Shown: in pieces, positions 7,499-17,392 of the stretch | How positions within the stretch are numbered: position 1 is the stretch's first letter | How the letters are laid out: each line of letters begins with the position of its first letter | Assembly: GCF_001894825.1 (NCBI RefSeq) | Contig: NZ_BCWY01000025.1 | Coordinates: 1-64,000, forward strand | DNA length: 64,000 bases | Reading direction: 5' to 3' | Origin: Rhodococcus jostii NBRC 16295 | GTDB taxonomy: Bacteria > Actinomycetota > Actinomycetes > Mycobacteriales > Mycobacteriaceae | The notes under the pieces: generated by a model | Seen by the model: the letters and a program-made list of their open reading frames with translations, nothing else | Databases searched by the model: none | What the model was told of the DNA's origin: nothing | Translations under genes and position numbers: made by a program

Positions 7499-9457
7499 AT
7501 GCCCACCCTTTCCCCCGCGCGTATCGACCACCCGCTGTCGCTGCCGACCGTCGAAGAGATCGCATCCCTCCGCGAAATCCTCGAGGCCGCCGACGCGCTG
7601 ACCGAGCAGACGCGATTCGTCTACGTCGGCCTCGAGGAACCGGACAAGTCCACGCTGTACACGGCCGAGGCACTCGAGACCGATCGGCGATTCCGCGTTC
7701 TGCTGCACGACATCTCGTCACCGAACGCGGTGGACGTCGTGGTGTCCGTGACGCAGCGGTCGGTGATCAGCTCGGTGGTGCTCGACGCCACCCGTGACGG
7801 TCAGATGCCGGTTCTGGACGAGGAGTTCGAACTCGTCGAGCAGGTCCTGTCCGGCGACGACCGCTGGCTGGCCGCGCTCGCCGCCCGCGGCCTCGACGTC
7901 GCCGACGTCCGGGTCGCTCCCCTCTCGGCCGGCGTGTTCGACTACGAGGGCGAAGAGGGCAAGCGGATCCTGCGCGGCCTCGCGTTCCGCCAGGACCACC
8001 CGAAGGACCATGCCTGGGCCCACCCGATCGACGGGCTCGTCGGATTCGTCGACGTCATGAACCGGACCGTCACCGACGTTCTGGACCTCGGCGCCGTCCC
8101 GATTCCCGAGGAGTCCGGCAACTTCGACGACCTCGCCGTCACCGGCCCGCTGCGCACCACGCAGAAGCCCATCGAGATCACCCAGCCCGAGGGCCCCAGC
8201 TTCGTCGTCGACGGCAACCGCGTCGACTGGGAGAAGTGGTCGTTCCGCGTCGGTTTCGACGCCCGCGAAGGCCTCGTCCTCCATCAGCTCGGATTCGCCG
8301 ACGGCGACCGGGTCCGCCCGATCATCCACCGCGCGTCCATCGCCGAGATGGTGGTGCCCTACGGCGACCCCTCCCCGGTGCGGTCGTGGCAGAACTACTT
8401 CGACACCGGCGAATACATGGTGGGCCGCTACGCGAACGCCCTCGAACTCGGTTGCGACTGCGTCGGCGACATCACGTACTTCGACGCCGTCATCGCCGAC
8501 GAGTTCGGCGGCCCCAAGACGCTGAAGAACGCGGTGTGCATGCACGAGGAGGACTTCGGTGTGCTGTGGAAGCACACCGACCTGTGGGCCGGCTCCGCCG
8601 AGACCCGCCGCCAGCGCCGTCTCGTCATCTCCTTCTTCACCACGATCGGCAACTACGACTACGGCTTCTTCTGGTACCTGTACCTCGACGGCACCATCGA
8701 GTTCGAGGTCAAGGCCACCGGCGTCGTCTTCACGTCGGGTCACCCGGGCGGCGACTACCCGTACGCCTCGGAGATCGCACCGGGCCTCGGCGCCCCGTAC
8801 CACCAGCACCTGTTCAGCGCCCGCCTCGACATGATGATCGACGGCGACCGCAACTCCGTCGAGGAGGTGCAGACAAAGCGGGTGAAGATGGGTCCCGGCA
8901 ACCTGCACGGGAACGCCTTCACCCTCGAGCGCACCCCGCTGACGAAGGAGTCGGAGGCGCAGCGCCTCGCGGACAACAGCGTCGGACGCGTGTGGCACAT
9001 CAGCAACCCGAACAAGCTGAACCGGCTGGGCAAGCCGGTGGCGTACGCACTCCACCCGGAGGGCCAGCCGATCCTGCTGGCCGACGACGACTCGTCGATC
9101 GCGGCGCGGGCGACGTTCGCCACCAAGCACCTGTGGGTCACCCAGTTCGACGAGAAGGAGCGGTACGCGGCAGGCGATTTCGTGAACCAGCACGCGGGCG
9201 GCGCCGGTCTGCCGAGCTTCGTCGCCGGCGACCGCGAACTCGAGAACGAGGACGTCGTCGTGTGGCACACGTTCGGGCTCACCCACTTCCCGCGCCCGGA
9301 GGACTGGCCGATCATGCCCGTCGACTACACCGGATTCACGTTGAAGCCCAACGGCTTCTTCGACCGCAACCCCGCCCTCGACGTCCCCCGCACCGCGTCG
9401 AAGCACTGCTCGACCGGGGGCAGCAGCTGCCACTCCGACGGAGGATCCGATGTCTGA
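7499..9457 (+). CDS. Copper-containing primary amine oxidase (tyramine/phenylethylamine oxidase type)
   Basis: 652 residues, the usual length for actinobacterial copper amine oxidases. Y386 in the NYDYG motif is the tyrosine converted to the topaquinone cofactor. Copper ligands are the HQH pair and a third histidine before FPRPEDWP near the C-terminus. The enzyme oxidises a primary amine to aldehyde, ammonia and hydrogen peroxide. No signal peptide is visible, so it should be cytosolic. The start ATG overlaps no other gene; AAAGGA precedes it. The permease start overlaps its end by 8 bases, implying translational coupling. Likely substrates from family knowledge are tyramine, phenylethylamine or tryptamine. 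Confidence 0.95.
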   Translation: MPTLSPARIDHPLSLPTVEEIASLREILEAADALTEQTRFVYVGLEEPDKSTLYTAEALETDRRFRVLLHDISSPNAVDVVVSVTQRSVISSVVLDATRDGQMPVLDEEFELVEQVLSGDDRWLAALAARGLDVADVRVAPLSAGVFDYEGEEGKRILRGLAFRQDHPKDHAWAHPIDGLVGFVDVMNRTVTDVLDLGAVPIPEESGNFDDLAVTGPLRTTQKPIEITQPEGPSFVVDGNRVDWEKWSFRVGFDAREGLVLHQLGFADGDRVRPIIHRASIAEMVVPYGDPSPVRSWQNYFDTGEYMVGRYANALELGCDCVGDITYFDAVIADEFGGPKTLKNAVCMHEEDFGVLWKHTDLWAGSAETRRQRRLVISFFTTIGNYDYGFFWYLYLDGTIEFEVKATGVVFTSGHPGGDYPYASEIAPGLGAPYHQHLFSARLDMMIDGDRNSVEEVQTKRVKMGPGNLHGNAFTLERTPLTKESEAQRLADNSVGRVWHISNPNKLNRLGKPVAYALHPEGQPILLADDDSSIAARATFATKHLWVTQFDEKERYAAGDFVNQHAGGAGLPSFVAGDRELENEDVVVWHTFGLTHFPRPEDWPIMPVDYTGFTLKPNGFFDRNPALDVPRTASKHCSTGGSSCHSDGGSDV

Positions 9458-10892
9458 CACCACCACCACGACCGGAGGGGCCGGCAAGTTACGCGGATCC
9501 ATCGGCGTCGTCGGAATCGTCTTCCTCGTCATCGCAGCCGCCGCGCCGCTGACCGCGATCGGCGGCGCGCTGCCCGTCATGATCGCGATCGGCAACGGCG
9601 CGGGCGCCCCGAGCGCCTATCTCATCGCGGCGCTCGTCCTGCTCGTCTTCAGCGTCGGGTACGCGGCGATGAGCAGCCACATGGTCGACACCGGCGCCTT
9701 CTACGCCTACGTTGCCAAGGGCCTGGGCGAATCCTGCGGGCTCGGTGCCGCCGGCCTCGCCCTGCTGACCTACACGGCAATCCAGGCCGCCGTCTACGGG
9801 CTGGCCGCCGCCACCATCCAGGGCCTGGTCGTCCAGTACGGCGGACCCGACCTGCCGTGGTGGATGTGGGCGCTGGTTCTCATCGCCCTCGTGGCCGTGC
9901 TCGGCTACCGCAGCATCGACCTGGGCGCGAAGGTCCTCGGGGTTCTCCTCGTGCTCGAGATCGGCATCATCCTCGCGTTGTCGTTCGGCGTGCTGGTGAA
10001 GGGCGGTGCCGCCGGCATCGACTTCGCGTCGTTCACCCCGACGTCGTTCTTCAGCGGATCCCCCGGTGTCGCGTTGATGTTCGCGATCGCGTCGTTCATC
10101 GGTTTCGAGGCCACCGCGATCTACGGCGAGGAGGCGCGCAACCCGCGCCGCACCATTCCCATCGCCACGTACGCGGCCGTCATCGTCATCGGACTGGTCT
10201 ACGCACTGGCGAGCTGGGCCGTGGTGCTCGCGTTCGGCAGCGACAACGTGGCCGCGGCCGCCGCCGACGACCCGGCCGGGCTGACGTTCGCCGCAGCCGC
10301 GCACTTCCTGGGCGGTCCCGCCGCCGATGTGATGGCGATCATGCTGGTCACGAGCCTTTTCGCCGCGCTCCTGGCCTTCCACAACGCCATCTCCCGGTAC
10401 GTGTTCGCCCTGGCCCGCAAGGGCGCCGCTCCGCGGGCACTGTCGCGCACCCACGCCAAGCACGGTTCCCCGCACATCGGCTCGGTCGCCCAGACGATCT
10501 CCGCGACGGTGGTCGTGGGGGTGTTCGCCCTCGTCGGCGCGGACCCGGTGCTGGAACTGTTCACCTGGATGGCGGGTCTGGCCACCGTGAGCATCCTGGT
10601 GCTGATGGTCCTCACCAGCGTCGCGATCATCGCGTTCTTCGCCCGCACCCGGCTGGACACCCGGATCTGGCACACCCGCATCGCTCCCGTCCTAGGCTGC
10701 GGGGGTCTGGTGGCGGTCACCGGATTGGTGCTCGACAACTTCACCACGCTGATCGGCGGGTCGGCACTGCTCGCCGACATCCTGCTGGCCGTCATCGCAC
10801 TGTTCTTCGTCGCCGGACTGGTCGTCGCCCGGGTCACCAGACAGAACCGGGCCGGCGTCGAGCGTGACCGCGAACTCACACCCACGATCTGA
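9450..10892 (+). CDS. APC-superfamily amino acid/amine permease
   Basis: 480 residues with about 12 transmembrane helices and the APC opening ([21 protein letters not shown]). The [20 protein letters not shown] segment, typical of the family, lies after the helix-6 region. Because it overlaps the amine oxidase gene, the transported compound is probably the amine oxidised by that enzyme (inference). Confidence 0.92.
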   Translation: MSDTTTTTGGAGKLRGSIGVVGIVFLVIAAAAPLTAIGGALPVMIAIGNGAGAPSAYLIAALVLLVFSVGYAAMSSHMVDTGAFYAYVAKGLGESCGLGAAGLALLTYTAIQAAVYGLAAATIQGLVVQYGGPDLPWWMWALVLIALVAVLGYRSIDLGAKVLGVLLVLEIGIILALSFGVLVKGGAAGIDFASFTPTSFFSGSPGVALMFAIASFIGFEATAIYGEEARNPRRTIPIATYAAVIVIGLVYALASWAVVLAFGSDNVAAAAADDPAGLTFAAAAHFLGGPAADVMAIMLVTSLFAALLAFHNAISRYVFALARKGAAPRALSRTHAKHGSPHIGSVAQTISATVVVGVFALVGADPVLELFTWMAGLATVSILVLMVLTSVAIIAFFARTRLDTRIWHTRIAPVLGCGGLVAVTGLVLDNFTTLIGGSALLADILLAVIALFFVAGLVVARVTRQNRAGVERDRELTPTI

Positions 10893-10900
10893 GTCCGACG

Positions 10901-11422
10901 ATGTTCGAGATCCCGGCCGTGCACGCGGCGATGGTCGTCGGAGCCGTCGGCGCCGTAATGCCGATGTGGCGGGCGCACGGCCCGGACTGCAGGGTCCGGA
11001 TCGCGCACGGCGCGATGGCGGTGTCCATGGTGGCCATGATGATTCCCGGTGCGCCGGCATGGATTCATCTGCTGGAGGGTGGTGTCCTCATCGCCCTCGC
11101 TCTGTTCGTCACCTGCGAGACGATGCACCGCCGGACCGCCGTCCCCTGCGCGGTGGACCTCACGGCCATGGGAGTGCTGTTACTGCTCGCTCCGACGGCG
11201 GCACCGATGCCGGCGGCGTCGGCATCGGTGCCGCCGGGCCACCATCACGGCGGCGCCGGAATCTCGACGGGCTGGCTGCCCGTGGCCGTACTCGTGTGCT
11301 GGGCCCTGTTGGCACTGCACCTCTTTCGATCCACCCCACCCCGCGAACGCCGGTCCGGCGTCAGGACCGCGGCGGCGGGATCCGCACTGATGATCCTCGG
11401 CATGGCGCCGATGGCCGTCTGA
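10901..11422 (+). CDS. Met/His-rich membrane protein, DUF5134-like
   Basis: 173 residues with four to five hydrophobic helices. Methionines are concentrated around helices 1-3 and the C-terminus (MAVSMVAMMIPGAP, MILGMAPMAV), and a PPGHHHGG loop lies near residue 110. This resembles the actinobacterial DUF5134 membrane proteins. It starts 9 bases after the permease stop and so belongs to the amine oxidase operon. The Met/His content suggests metal, possibly copper, handling for the copper oxidase. That role is inference; no family member I can name has this demonstrated. Confidence 0.65.
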   Translation: MFEIPAVHAAMVVGAVGAVMPMWRAHGPDCRVRIAHGAMAVSMVAMMIPGAPAWIHLLEGGVLIALALFVTCETMHRRTAVPCAVDLTAMGVLLLLAPTAAPMPAASASVPPGHHHGGAGISTGWLPVAVLVCWALLALHLFRSTPPRERRSGVRTAAAGSALMILGMAPMAV

Positions 11423-11454
11423 CCGCTCTGCCCGACAGCAACCTGGAGGAACCG

Positions 11455-13164
11455 ATGAGTTACGCCGATGCCGTCTACACCCACGGCAAGGTCTTCACCG
11501 TCGACGAGAACTTCACGATCACCACGGCCCTGGCGGTGCGTGACGGACTCGTCCAGGCGGTGGGCAGTGACACCGAGATCGAGGCGTTGATCGGGCCGGA
11601 CACCGTGGTCACCGACCTGGGCGGGAAGACCGTCCTCCCGGGAATCAACGATTCACACCTGCACGCCATCGCGTACGGTCTGGACACACCGCCGCTCTCG
11701 CTCGACGTGTCGTTCCCGACGGTCCGGTCGATCGCCGACGTCCGCGAACTCGTGCGTGAGGCCGCCGCAGCGGCCGAGGACGGTGCGTGGATCATCGGAA
11801 CCGGATGGGACGACGGCTATCTCGACGAGTGCCTCGCCGAATCCGGACGTACGCCGACCCGCTGGGACCTCGACGAGGTGTCCCCGAACAACCCGGTGTT
11901 CCTGCAGGACTTCTCCCGGCACACGTCGTGGGTGAACAGCGCGGCGCTCGTTCTCGCCGGCGTCGACGAGACGACCCCGCTGCCGCCCGGCAGCCTCATG
12001 CCGGTCGGTGCCGACGGACTGCTGACCGGCATCGTCATGGAGGGTGCGCAGGCCCTCGTGCAGCGAGTTCTTCCCACCCTCACCCGGGAGCGCCGCGAGG
12101 AGGCACTCCGCTCCGCGATCTCGATCCTGCAGAGCGAAGGCATCACCAGCTTCACCGATCCTGCGATCGGTCCCGGCGGCGAAGCCCTCGCCGGTGGCGC
12201 GATGGGGGCGGAGGGCCTCGAGGTGTACGCCGACCTGGCCCGCCGCGGAGAACTGGGTGCCCGCGTCAACCTGCTCCTCCTGCCCACCGGAATGTCGGGT
12301 TCTGCCGAGGATTTCGGGCAGAACCTCGTGGGGATCGGCGTTCCGGAGACCACCGATCCGCGGATGTTCCGGGTGCTCGGGGTGAAGGTGTTCGCCGACG
12401 GCATCCCGCCCAGCAAGACCGCGTGGATGCACGAGGAGTATGTCGGCGGCGGCTGCGGTTCGCTCTGCGTCGGCGGCGACACCGACGAACGTCAGGTGTA
12501 CGAGGTGACCGAGATGATCCGCATCGGCCACGAGGCCGGCCATCAGATCGGTGTGCACGTCACCGGCGACCGCGCCATCGACACCGTCGCCGACGCGATC
12601 ATCGCCGCGCAGAATGCGCACCCCCGCGAGGATGCCCGGCACTACCTCATTCACGGCGACTTCATCAGCGAGGCCACCCTGAAGCGTCTCGCCGAGAACG
12701 GCATCGGAGTCAACATGAATCCGACGATCAAGTGGACCATCGCCGACCTCGAGGTCGGGGTGGTCGGGGCCGAACGCGCCGCCTACGAATGGCCGTACCG
12801 CAGCGCCGTCGAATCCGGGGTCCACCTGATGAGCAGTTCGGATGCTCCTGTCACCCCGCCTGATTGGCGGCAGGGCATCTCGACGATGGTCCTGCGCGAG
12901 AGCAAGGCCAGCGGCGTGGTCAGCGGACCCGATCAGTGCATCGGACTCGCGGACGCCGTCCGCACCTACACCATCAACGCGGCCTGGCAGGACTTCGCCG
13001 AGGACTGGAAGGGGTCCCTCGAACCCGGCAAGGTGGCCGACCTGTGCATCCTCGACGGCGACCTCGAGACCGCCGACCCGCACGACATCCCGGAAATGCA
13101 GGTCGTCACCACCGTGCTGGGCGGGAAGGTCGTGTTCCAGCGCGTGCTCGAGAGCGTCCGGTAA
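11455..13164 (+). CDS. Amidohydrolase, YtcJ-like (Amidohydro_3)
   Basis: 569 residues. Metal-binding features of the amidohydrolase fold are present: the SHLH strand-1 motif, a lysine in VKVFADG, GVHVTGDR, HYLIHGDF, and the SSSDAPV aspartate near the C-terminus. Start ATG 11455 follows CTGGAGGA; longer in-frame extensions upstream are shadows of the membrane protein gene. Family members hydrolyse amides or cyclic amides, but most are uncharacterised. It ends the amine oxidase operon, directly before a strong terminator, so it may process an N-acyl amine or a related amide (inference). Confidence 0.88.
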   Translation: MSYADAVYTHGKVFTVDENFTITTALAVRDGLVQAVGSDTEIEALIGPDTVVTDLGGKTVLPGINDSHLHAIAYGLDTPPLSLDVSFPTVRSIADVRELVREAAAAAEDGAWIIGTGWDDGYLDECLAESGRTPTRWDLDEVSPNNPVFLQDFSRHTSWVNSAALVLAGVDETTPLPPGSLMPVGADGLLTGIVMEGAQALVQRVLPTLTRERREEALRSAISILQSEGITSFTDPAIGPGGEALAGGAMGAEGLEVYADLARRGELGARVNLLLLPTGMSGSAEDFGQNLVGIGVPETTDPRMFRVLGVKVFADGIPPSKTAWMHEEYVGGGCGSLCVGGDTDERQVYEVTEMIRIGHEAGHQIGVHVTGDRAIDTVADAIIAAQNAHPREDARHYLIHGDFISEATLKRLAENGIGVNMNPTIKWTIADLEVGVVGAERAAYEWPYRSAVESGVHLMSSSDAPVTPPDWRQGISTMVLRESKASGVVSGPDQCIGLADAVRTYTINAAWQDFAEDWKGSLEPGKVADLCILDGDLETADPHDIPEMQVVTTVLGGKVVFQRVLESVR

Positions 13165-13180
13165 GCTCTCTTCCAGTATT

Positions 13181-13219
13181 CGAAAGCCGGTCCGCCTCTT
13201 GTCGGCGGACCGGCTTTCG
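13181..13219. terminator. Strong hairpin terminator
   Basis: Perfect 16-bp stem (13181-13196 with 13204-13219) and a 7-base loop, 16 bases past the amidohydrolase stop. It closes the amine oxidase operon and faces the convergent small gene at 13242-13511. Confidence 0.85.
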
Positions 13220-13241
13220 GCGTTCTATTCGATCCACCGGT

Positions 13242-13511
13242 TCACTGAGCCCACGCCGCCTCGGCGATCCAGTGTTCACTGCCGTCGGCGCTGATTCCGC
13301 GTTGCCAGTCGGTGGTCCGCCGCAGGTTCGGCTCCACGCGGGCAGTGGCCGCGTCGGCGCCGTCCGGTCCGTCTTCGCGGGTCTGCCAATGGACCCAGTT
13401 CACTTCGTTGCCGTCCTCGTCGTGCACGAAGAGGTCGACGTGGTGCCACCCGTACCGGTGCGTGTCGGCGTAACAGGTCAGGAATGTCCGATGATGATGT
13501 GAATAGTCCAC
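13242..13511 (-). CDS. Small hypothetical protein
   Basis: 89 residues from a GTG at 13511, preceded by an excellent GGAGGT ribosome site, which supports it as a real gene. It is hydrophilic, rich in His, Trp and Asp (SHHHRT near the start, then GWHHVDLFVHDEDG), with no membrane segment. I do not recognise the family. It lies downstream of, and on the same strand as, the histidine kinase, about 100 bases away. Confidence 0.65.
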   Translation of the reverse strand: MDYSHHHRTFLTCYADTHRYGWHHVDLFVHDEDGNEVNWVHWQTREDGPDGADAATARVEPNLRRTTDWQRGISADGSEHWIAEAAWAQ

Positions 13512-13610
13512 GAGATACCTCCGGGGCCGCGGCGATCTTTCGCCCTACGCTAGAAGCGGTTCGAGCCCGGCGGAAGCCGAGAAACCTTTACCTGCGTGGG
13601 GGTCACCCGG

Positions 13611-15116
13611 TCAGTGGTTCGTGCCGGCCGGCAACGTGAACGTGAAGACGGCCCCGTGCGGATCGTTCTCCCGCGCACCGAGCGTGCCGCCCTGCCGGGT
13701 GATGATGCGATGGCTCAGCGCCAGCCCGATTCCGTGTCCCGTGGACTTCGACGTGAACGCGCCGTCGAAGATTCGCCCGTCCGGGATGTGGGAGAGGCCC
13801 TTGCCGTGGTCCTCGACGCTGACGACGCCCTCCGATTCCCTGACCTCGGTGCGGACCGTCACGACACGCTCGGCAGGCGGCCAGTCCGCCATTTCGTCGA
13901 TCGCGTTGAAGCACAGGTTCAGGACGACCTGCCCGGTGAGCACGCGCTCGCACACGACGGACACGTCCGTGTTCGCACGGAGGTATTCGACGCGAACCCC
14001 CTTCTGCCGCGCCCGAATATCGATGAAGTACGCGCATTCGTCGACGATGTCGTTCAGATCGACGATCTGCTGCGACTCCTCGAGTTGCGTCACGTATTCG
14101 CGGAGGCTCCGCACGATCTGATTGGCCCGGTCGAGTTGTTTGCGCGCTTCCCGGAGGCCCCAACTCACCTCGTCGCGGCGGCTCTCACCGTCGTCGAGGC
14201 GGCTCTGGGTTCCCGCGATGAAGTTGGTGGCGGCCGCGAGAGGCTGGGCGAGCTCGTGAGCGATCGCCATCGCCATGTCGCCCATCGCGTTGTAGCGGGC
14301 GAGGTAGTTGAGGTACTGCGAATCCCGTTCGTGCTCTTGTTCGGTGTGGACGTGTTCGGTCACGTCGTGAAAGAGCAGCAGGTGGCCGCTCAGGTCGTTC
14401 TCGATGGCGATGTGCTGGCAGCTACCCGCATGCCAACGGCGCTGCGCGGACGGCAGTTCGACTTCGTAGCGCAGGCCTTGCGAGCCGCCGTCCGCGGTCG
14501 TCAGCTCGAGGGCGCGTCGCACACTCTCCCGCGACTGTCCGGCCCGGCAGAACTCCGTGAAACGCTCGCCGACAAGCGATGCCACCGGAACCTCGAGGAG
14601 CGACGACGCCGCCTCGCTCGCGTACGTGATCCGGCTGTCGTCGTCGAGCACCAGAATTCCCTCGGCCATGTTCCGCAGAAAGGCCGCCAGCCGGGCTTCG
14701 GTCCGGGTGAGATCCGCCTCGGTGCGGGTGAGGTCGCGGCGCATCGAGGCTTCCTGCTCGATGTCGCGGAACTGAACCATCACCACGGTCCTCGTGTTCA
14801 GTTCGACCCGCACCGCGATCGCTTCGGTCAGGACCTCTCTCCCGCTCTTCGCGCGATACGCCCACTCGGTGACAGCGACTCCCCGATCGACCGCCTCCTG
14901 AAGCCATCGTCGCCCCACCGATCGCCGGTAACGCTTCGCACGCGAACTCATGTCCGGCGCCTTGAGCGGTTTGAGCTCCTCGACCGTGAACTCGAGCAGT
15001 TCCGATGCGGCCCTGTTCGCCCAGAGGATGTCCTTCGTCGCCGCATCATGGACCAGGACGCAGTAACGGAGGGACTCGACGAGTCGTTCGTAGTCGGACG
15101 GCGCGAGATCGGACAC
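13611..15116 (-). CDS. PAS-PAS sensor histidine kinase (FixL-like), probable iac sensor
   Basis: 501 residues without membrane helices, hence a cytosolic sensor. Two PAS-like domains (about residues 10-125 and 145-260) are joined by a helix with a repeated RTEA unit. The phosphoacceptor is H287 (AIAHELAQP), followed by a HATPase domain with the N box (NLCFNAIDE), DHGKGL and the GHGIGLALS lid. It is divergent from iacA. The only response regulator in the window lies at the other end of iacA-F on the same strand, so the two likely pair. The PAS domains are candidates for sensing indole-3-acetate or a metabolite (inference). Confidence 0.88.
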   Translation of the reverse strand: MSDLAPSDYERLVESLRYCVLVHDAATKDILWANRAASELLEFTVEELKPLKAPDMSSRAKRYRRSVGRRWLQEAVDRGVAVTEWAYRAKSGREVLTEAIAVRVELNTRTVVMVQFRDIEQEASMRRDLTRTEADLTRTEARLAAFLRNMAEGILVLDDDSRITYASEAASSLLEVPVASLVGERFTEFCRAGQSRESVRRALELTTADGGSQGLRYEVELPSAQRRWHAGSCQHIAIENDLSGHLLLFHDVTEHVHTEQEHERDSQYLNYLARYNAMGDMAMAIAHELAQPLAAATNFIAGTQSRLDDGESRRDEVSWGLREARKQLDRANQIVRSLREYVTQLEESQQIVDLNDIVDECAYFIDIRARQKGVRVEYLRANTDVSVVCERVLTGQVVLNLCFNAIDEMADWPPAERVVTVRTEVRESEGVVSVEDHGKGLSHIPDGRIFDGAFTSKSTGHGIGLALSHRIITRQGGTLGARENDPHGAVFTFTLPAGTNH

Positions 15117-15171
15117 TGCAGCCTCCTTCGGCTCGATTCGAGTCTACTGAGCGGACGGACGCCGAACGCGA

Positions 15172-15188
15172 TAGGGAATTCCTTCAGT
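15172..15188. promoter_or_regulatory. Candidate response-regulator site, copy 1
   Basis: On the minus strand this reads ACTGAAGGAATTCCCTA. The same 17-base motif with two differences occurs at 21661-21677 in the other divergent promoter of the cluster. It contains a near-palindrome around GGAATTCC. It lies 56 bases from the kinase start and 127 bases from the iacA start. Confidence 0.6.
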
Positions 15189-15314
15189 CCGGGGCGACAT
15201 CTCTGCACGCACGCGGGGGGAAGCACCGATTGAGTGAGGCCGGCCGGCTCAATAGCGTGAATGTCACACGAACCACGCCACACCCCTTCTACTTCGCGTC
15301 GATCGGAGTATTCG

Positions 15315-16475
15315 ATGACCAACGCACCGACCCTGGACATTACGGACACCACTGCGAGCACACGGCTGTCGTTCGAGGACGTCCTCGAACACGTCGCTGT
15401 GCGGCGGGAGGAGTTCGCTCGCCAGAAGTTCGTGCCCCGCGACATGATCGACGAGTTCAAGGAGATCGGCATCTATCGCGCGGCGACGCCCCGCCAGTTC
15501 GGTGGCGACGCACTACCGCCGAGCGAGTTTCTGCGGATGATCGAACGCATCTCCGCGGTGGATGCCTCCTCGGGCTGGGTCGCGAGCTTCGGCTCCGCCC
15601 TCGTCTATCTGGCGGCACTGCCACTCGCCACGCAGGCGGAGCTGTACAAGGACAGCCCGGACCTCGTCTTCGCAGGCGGATTGTTCCCGGTCCAGCCCGC
15701 CGAACAGGTGCCGGGCGGTGTGAAGATCACCGGGCAGTGGAAGTTCGCCAGCGGCTGCAAGGGCGCCGACATTCTCGGTGTCGGAATCCGCGGCGGAGAG
15801 TCCACCGCCGGAAAACCGCGCACCGCGCTGCTGTGGCCGAAGGACGTCGAGATCGTCGAGAACTGGGACGTCGTCGGTCTGTCCGGAACCGGGAGCCACG
15901 AACTGAAGGTCGACGGGGTCGTCGTGCCCGAGGATTGGACCTTCATCCGAGGCGGAACCCCGACCGTCGACGAACCCCTCTACCGCTATCCCTCCATCGC
16001 CTACGCCGCTCAGGTTCTCGCCGTCGTCAATCTCGGCGTGGGACGTGCGGCCCTCGACTATGCGATCAAGGTCGGTGCGGGACGAACGGGCATCACCGGG
16101 GCGCCCAAGCTCGCCGATCGGGCGTACTACCGCATCGACCTCGCGAAGGCCGAGGCAACGCTGCGGTCGGCTCGCGCCTTCTTCTACGAGGTCACCGACG
16201 AGGCGTACGCCACGGTTGTCGCCGGCGATCCGGTCCCGGACCGGCTTGCGGCGCTTCTCCGGCTGTCCTCGACACACGTGGCCAAGGCGGGAGCCTCCGC
16301 CGTCCACACCGCGTTCCAGTTGTCGGGCACGGGCGCGATCTACGACGGCAACGCGATGCAGCGCTACATGCGCGAGGCCCTGGTCCCACCGCAGCACGCG
16401 TTCCTCGGGGACGGCATCTACGACAGCGCCGGGGCAGTACTCATGGACATTCCGCCCTTCCCCGGCTTCATCTGA
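15315..16475 (+). CDS. iacA: Acyl-CoA dehydrogenase-like flavin monooxygenase (IacA)
   Basis: 386 residues of the acyl-CoA dehydrogenase fold, in the group with flavin-dependent hydroxylases (HpaB/HsaA-like) rather than true CoA dehydrogenases. ATG 15315 is preceded by CGGAG; an in-frame ATG at 15261 is less likely. The central WKFASGCKGAD strand is typical. In P. putida, IacA starts indole-3-acetate breakdown by oxygenating the indole ring with reduced flavin supplied by IacG. The assignment rests on this fold plus the gene order A-B-I-C-D-E-F that follows. Confidence 0.85.
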   Translation: MTNAPTLDITDTTASTRLSFEDVLEHVAVRREEFARQKFVPRDMIDEFKEIGIYRAATPRQFGGDALPPSEFLRMIERISAVDASSGWVASFGSALVYLAALPLATQAELYKDSPDLVFAGGLFPVQPAEQVPGGVKITGQWKFASGCKGADILGVGIRGGESTAGKPRTALLWPKDVEIVENWDVVGLSGTGSHELKVDGVVVPEDWTFIRGGTPTVDEPLYRYPSIAYAAQVLAVVNLGVGRAALDYAIKVGAGRTGITGAPKLADRAYYRIDLAKAEATLRSARAFFYEVTDEAYATVVAGDPVPDRLAALLRLSSTHVAKAGASAVHTAFQLSGTGAIYDGNAMQRYMREALVPPQHAFLGDGIYDSAGAVLMDIPPFPGFI

Positions 16476-16521
16476 GCATCGACCGAACTCTCCCGCCACT
16501 CACCTCTTCAGGAGCACAGCC

Positions 16522-16887
16522 ATGACCGCACCACTGCGAGTGTTGTTCTGCATCGGCATCAACCAGAACTTCTTCGACCTCCCGACCGGCCAAGGCGGGC
16601 TGGTGTGGAAGGCGTTCTCCGGAATGATGGACGCGGTGGCCGACACGCCCGGCGTTCGGGTGATCGGGGATATCGACGATGACAGCCACATGGTCGGGCC
16701 GTCGGACGGCTGGCCCTGGACCTGCTACATCCTCGCCGACGTCGACACCCAGGAGACGGTCAAGGCCGTCTGCAACCTCTTCCGCACCACCCAGGTGGGC
16801 GAGTACACGCTGTGGCGGTACGCGAAGATCGAGGCCCGCATCGGTCGTGCGCTCACCGTCCGTGAAGACGTCGATCTCGGCGTGTGA
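16522..16887 (+). CDS. iacB: Small IacB-like protein
   Basis: 121 residues from ATG 16522 with AGGAG seven bases ahead. It has no membrane segment and looks like a small alpha/beta dimeric-barrel protein (N-terminal VLFCIGINQNFFD strand, later TCYILADV strand). IacB homologues are small proteins of unclear function found next to iacA. The stop overlaps the next start (TGATG), so translation is coupled. Identity comes mainly from size and position. Confidence 0.7.
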   Translation: MTAPLRVLFCIGINQNFFDLPTGQGGLVWKAFSGMMDAVADTPGVRVIGDIDDDSHMVGPSDGWPWTCYILADVDTQETVKAVCNLFRTTQVGEYTLWRYAKIEARIGRALTVREDVDLGV

Positions 16888-17381
16888 TGGGAATGCAGTC
16901 GGCGGCCCTGACCGAGTGCATCGAGAGACGCGAGGCCGTTCACCGCGTGATGTGCCGCTACATGGAGTTGTGCGACGTTCCGTCCGTGAACTTTTCGCTC
17001 GACGAGCTCGCGTCGCTCTTCACTCACGACGCGGTCTGGGAGGGAATCGGCAGCGCCTACTCCGGCAAGTTCGGTAAGCGGGTGGGCCGCCGCGCCGTGA
17101 TCGGGATGCTCGCCGAGTATCTGCCCCCGAGCACGCATTTCCGCAGAAACGTGCACCTCCTCGGAAGTGCGCAGATCGACGTCGACGGCACCCCGGCGCG
17201 GGGGCGGTGGATCATGCAACAGCTGTCCACCTACGAGGACGGATCGTCCGAACTGCTCGTCGCGCGTGTCACCGCCGAGTGTGAGGTTCAGGGCGGTACC
17301 GCCCGAATCAAGCACTTCACGACCGAGAAGCTGTTCGTGACTCGCCTCGACGAGCCGACACGACTGTTCGAATCGAATTGA
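16887..17381 (+). CDS. iacI: SnoaL/NTF2-like protein (IacI)
   Basis: 164 residues from ATG 16887 (a GTG at 16884 is possible). The cone-like NTF2 fold is suggested by the N-terminal helices (RREAVHRVMCRYMELCD), the FTHDAVWEGIG turn and the later beta strands. In iac clusters, iacI encodes a protein of this class, reported to act after IacA in the early steps. The gene sits between iacB and iacC, matching the Pseudomonas order. Confidence 0.72.
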   Translation: MGMQSAALTECIERREAVHRVMCRYMELCDVPSVNFSLDELASLFTHDAVWEGIGSAYSGKFGKRVGRRAVIGMLAEYLPPSTHFRRNVHLLGSAQIDVDGTPARGRWIMQQLSTYEDGSSELLVARVTAECEVQGGTARIKHFTTEKLFVTRLDEPTRLFESN

Positions 17382-17392
17382 GAGAGAACGTG

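Noticed and set aside
10864..13164. Apparent N-terminal extension of the amidohydrolase
   Set aside because: It overlaps the Met/His-rich membrane protein in another frame; ATG 11455 has a good ribosome site.
15315..16475. True fatty acyl-CoA dehydrogenase
   Set aside because: The sequence is of the hydroxylase-like group and sits with a flavin reductase and Rieske oxygenase, so a flavin monooxygenase fits better.
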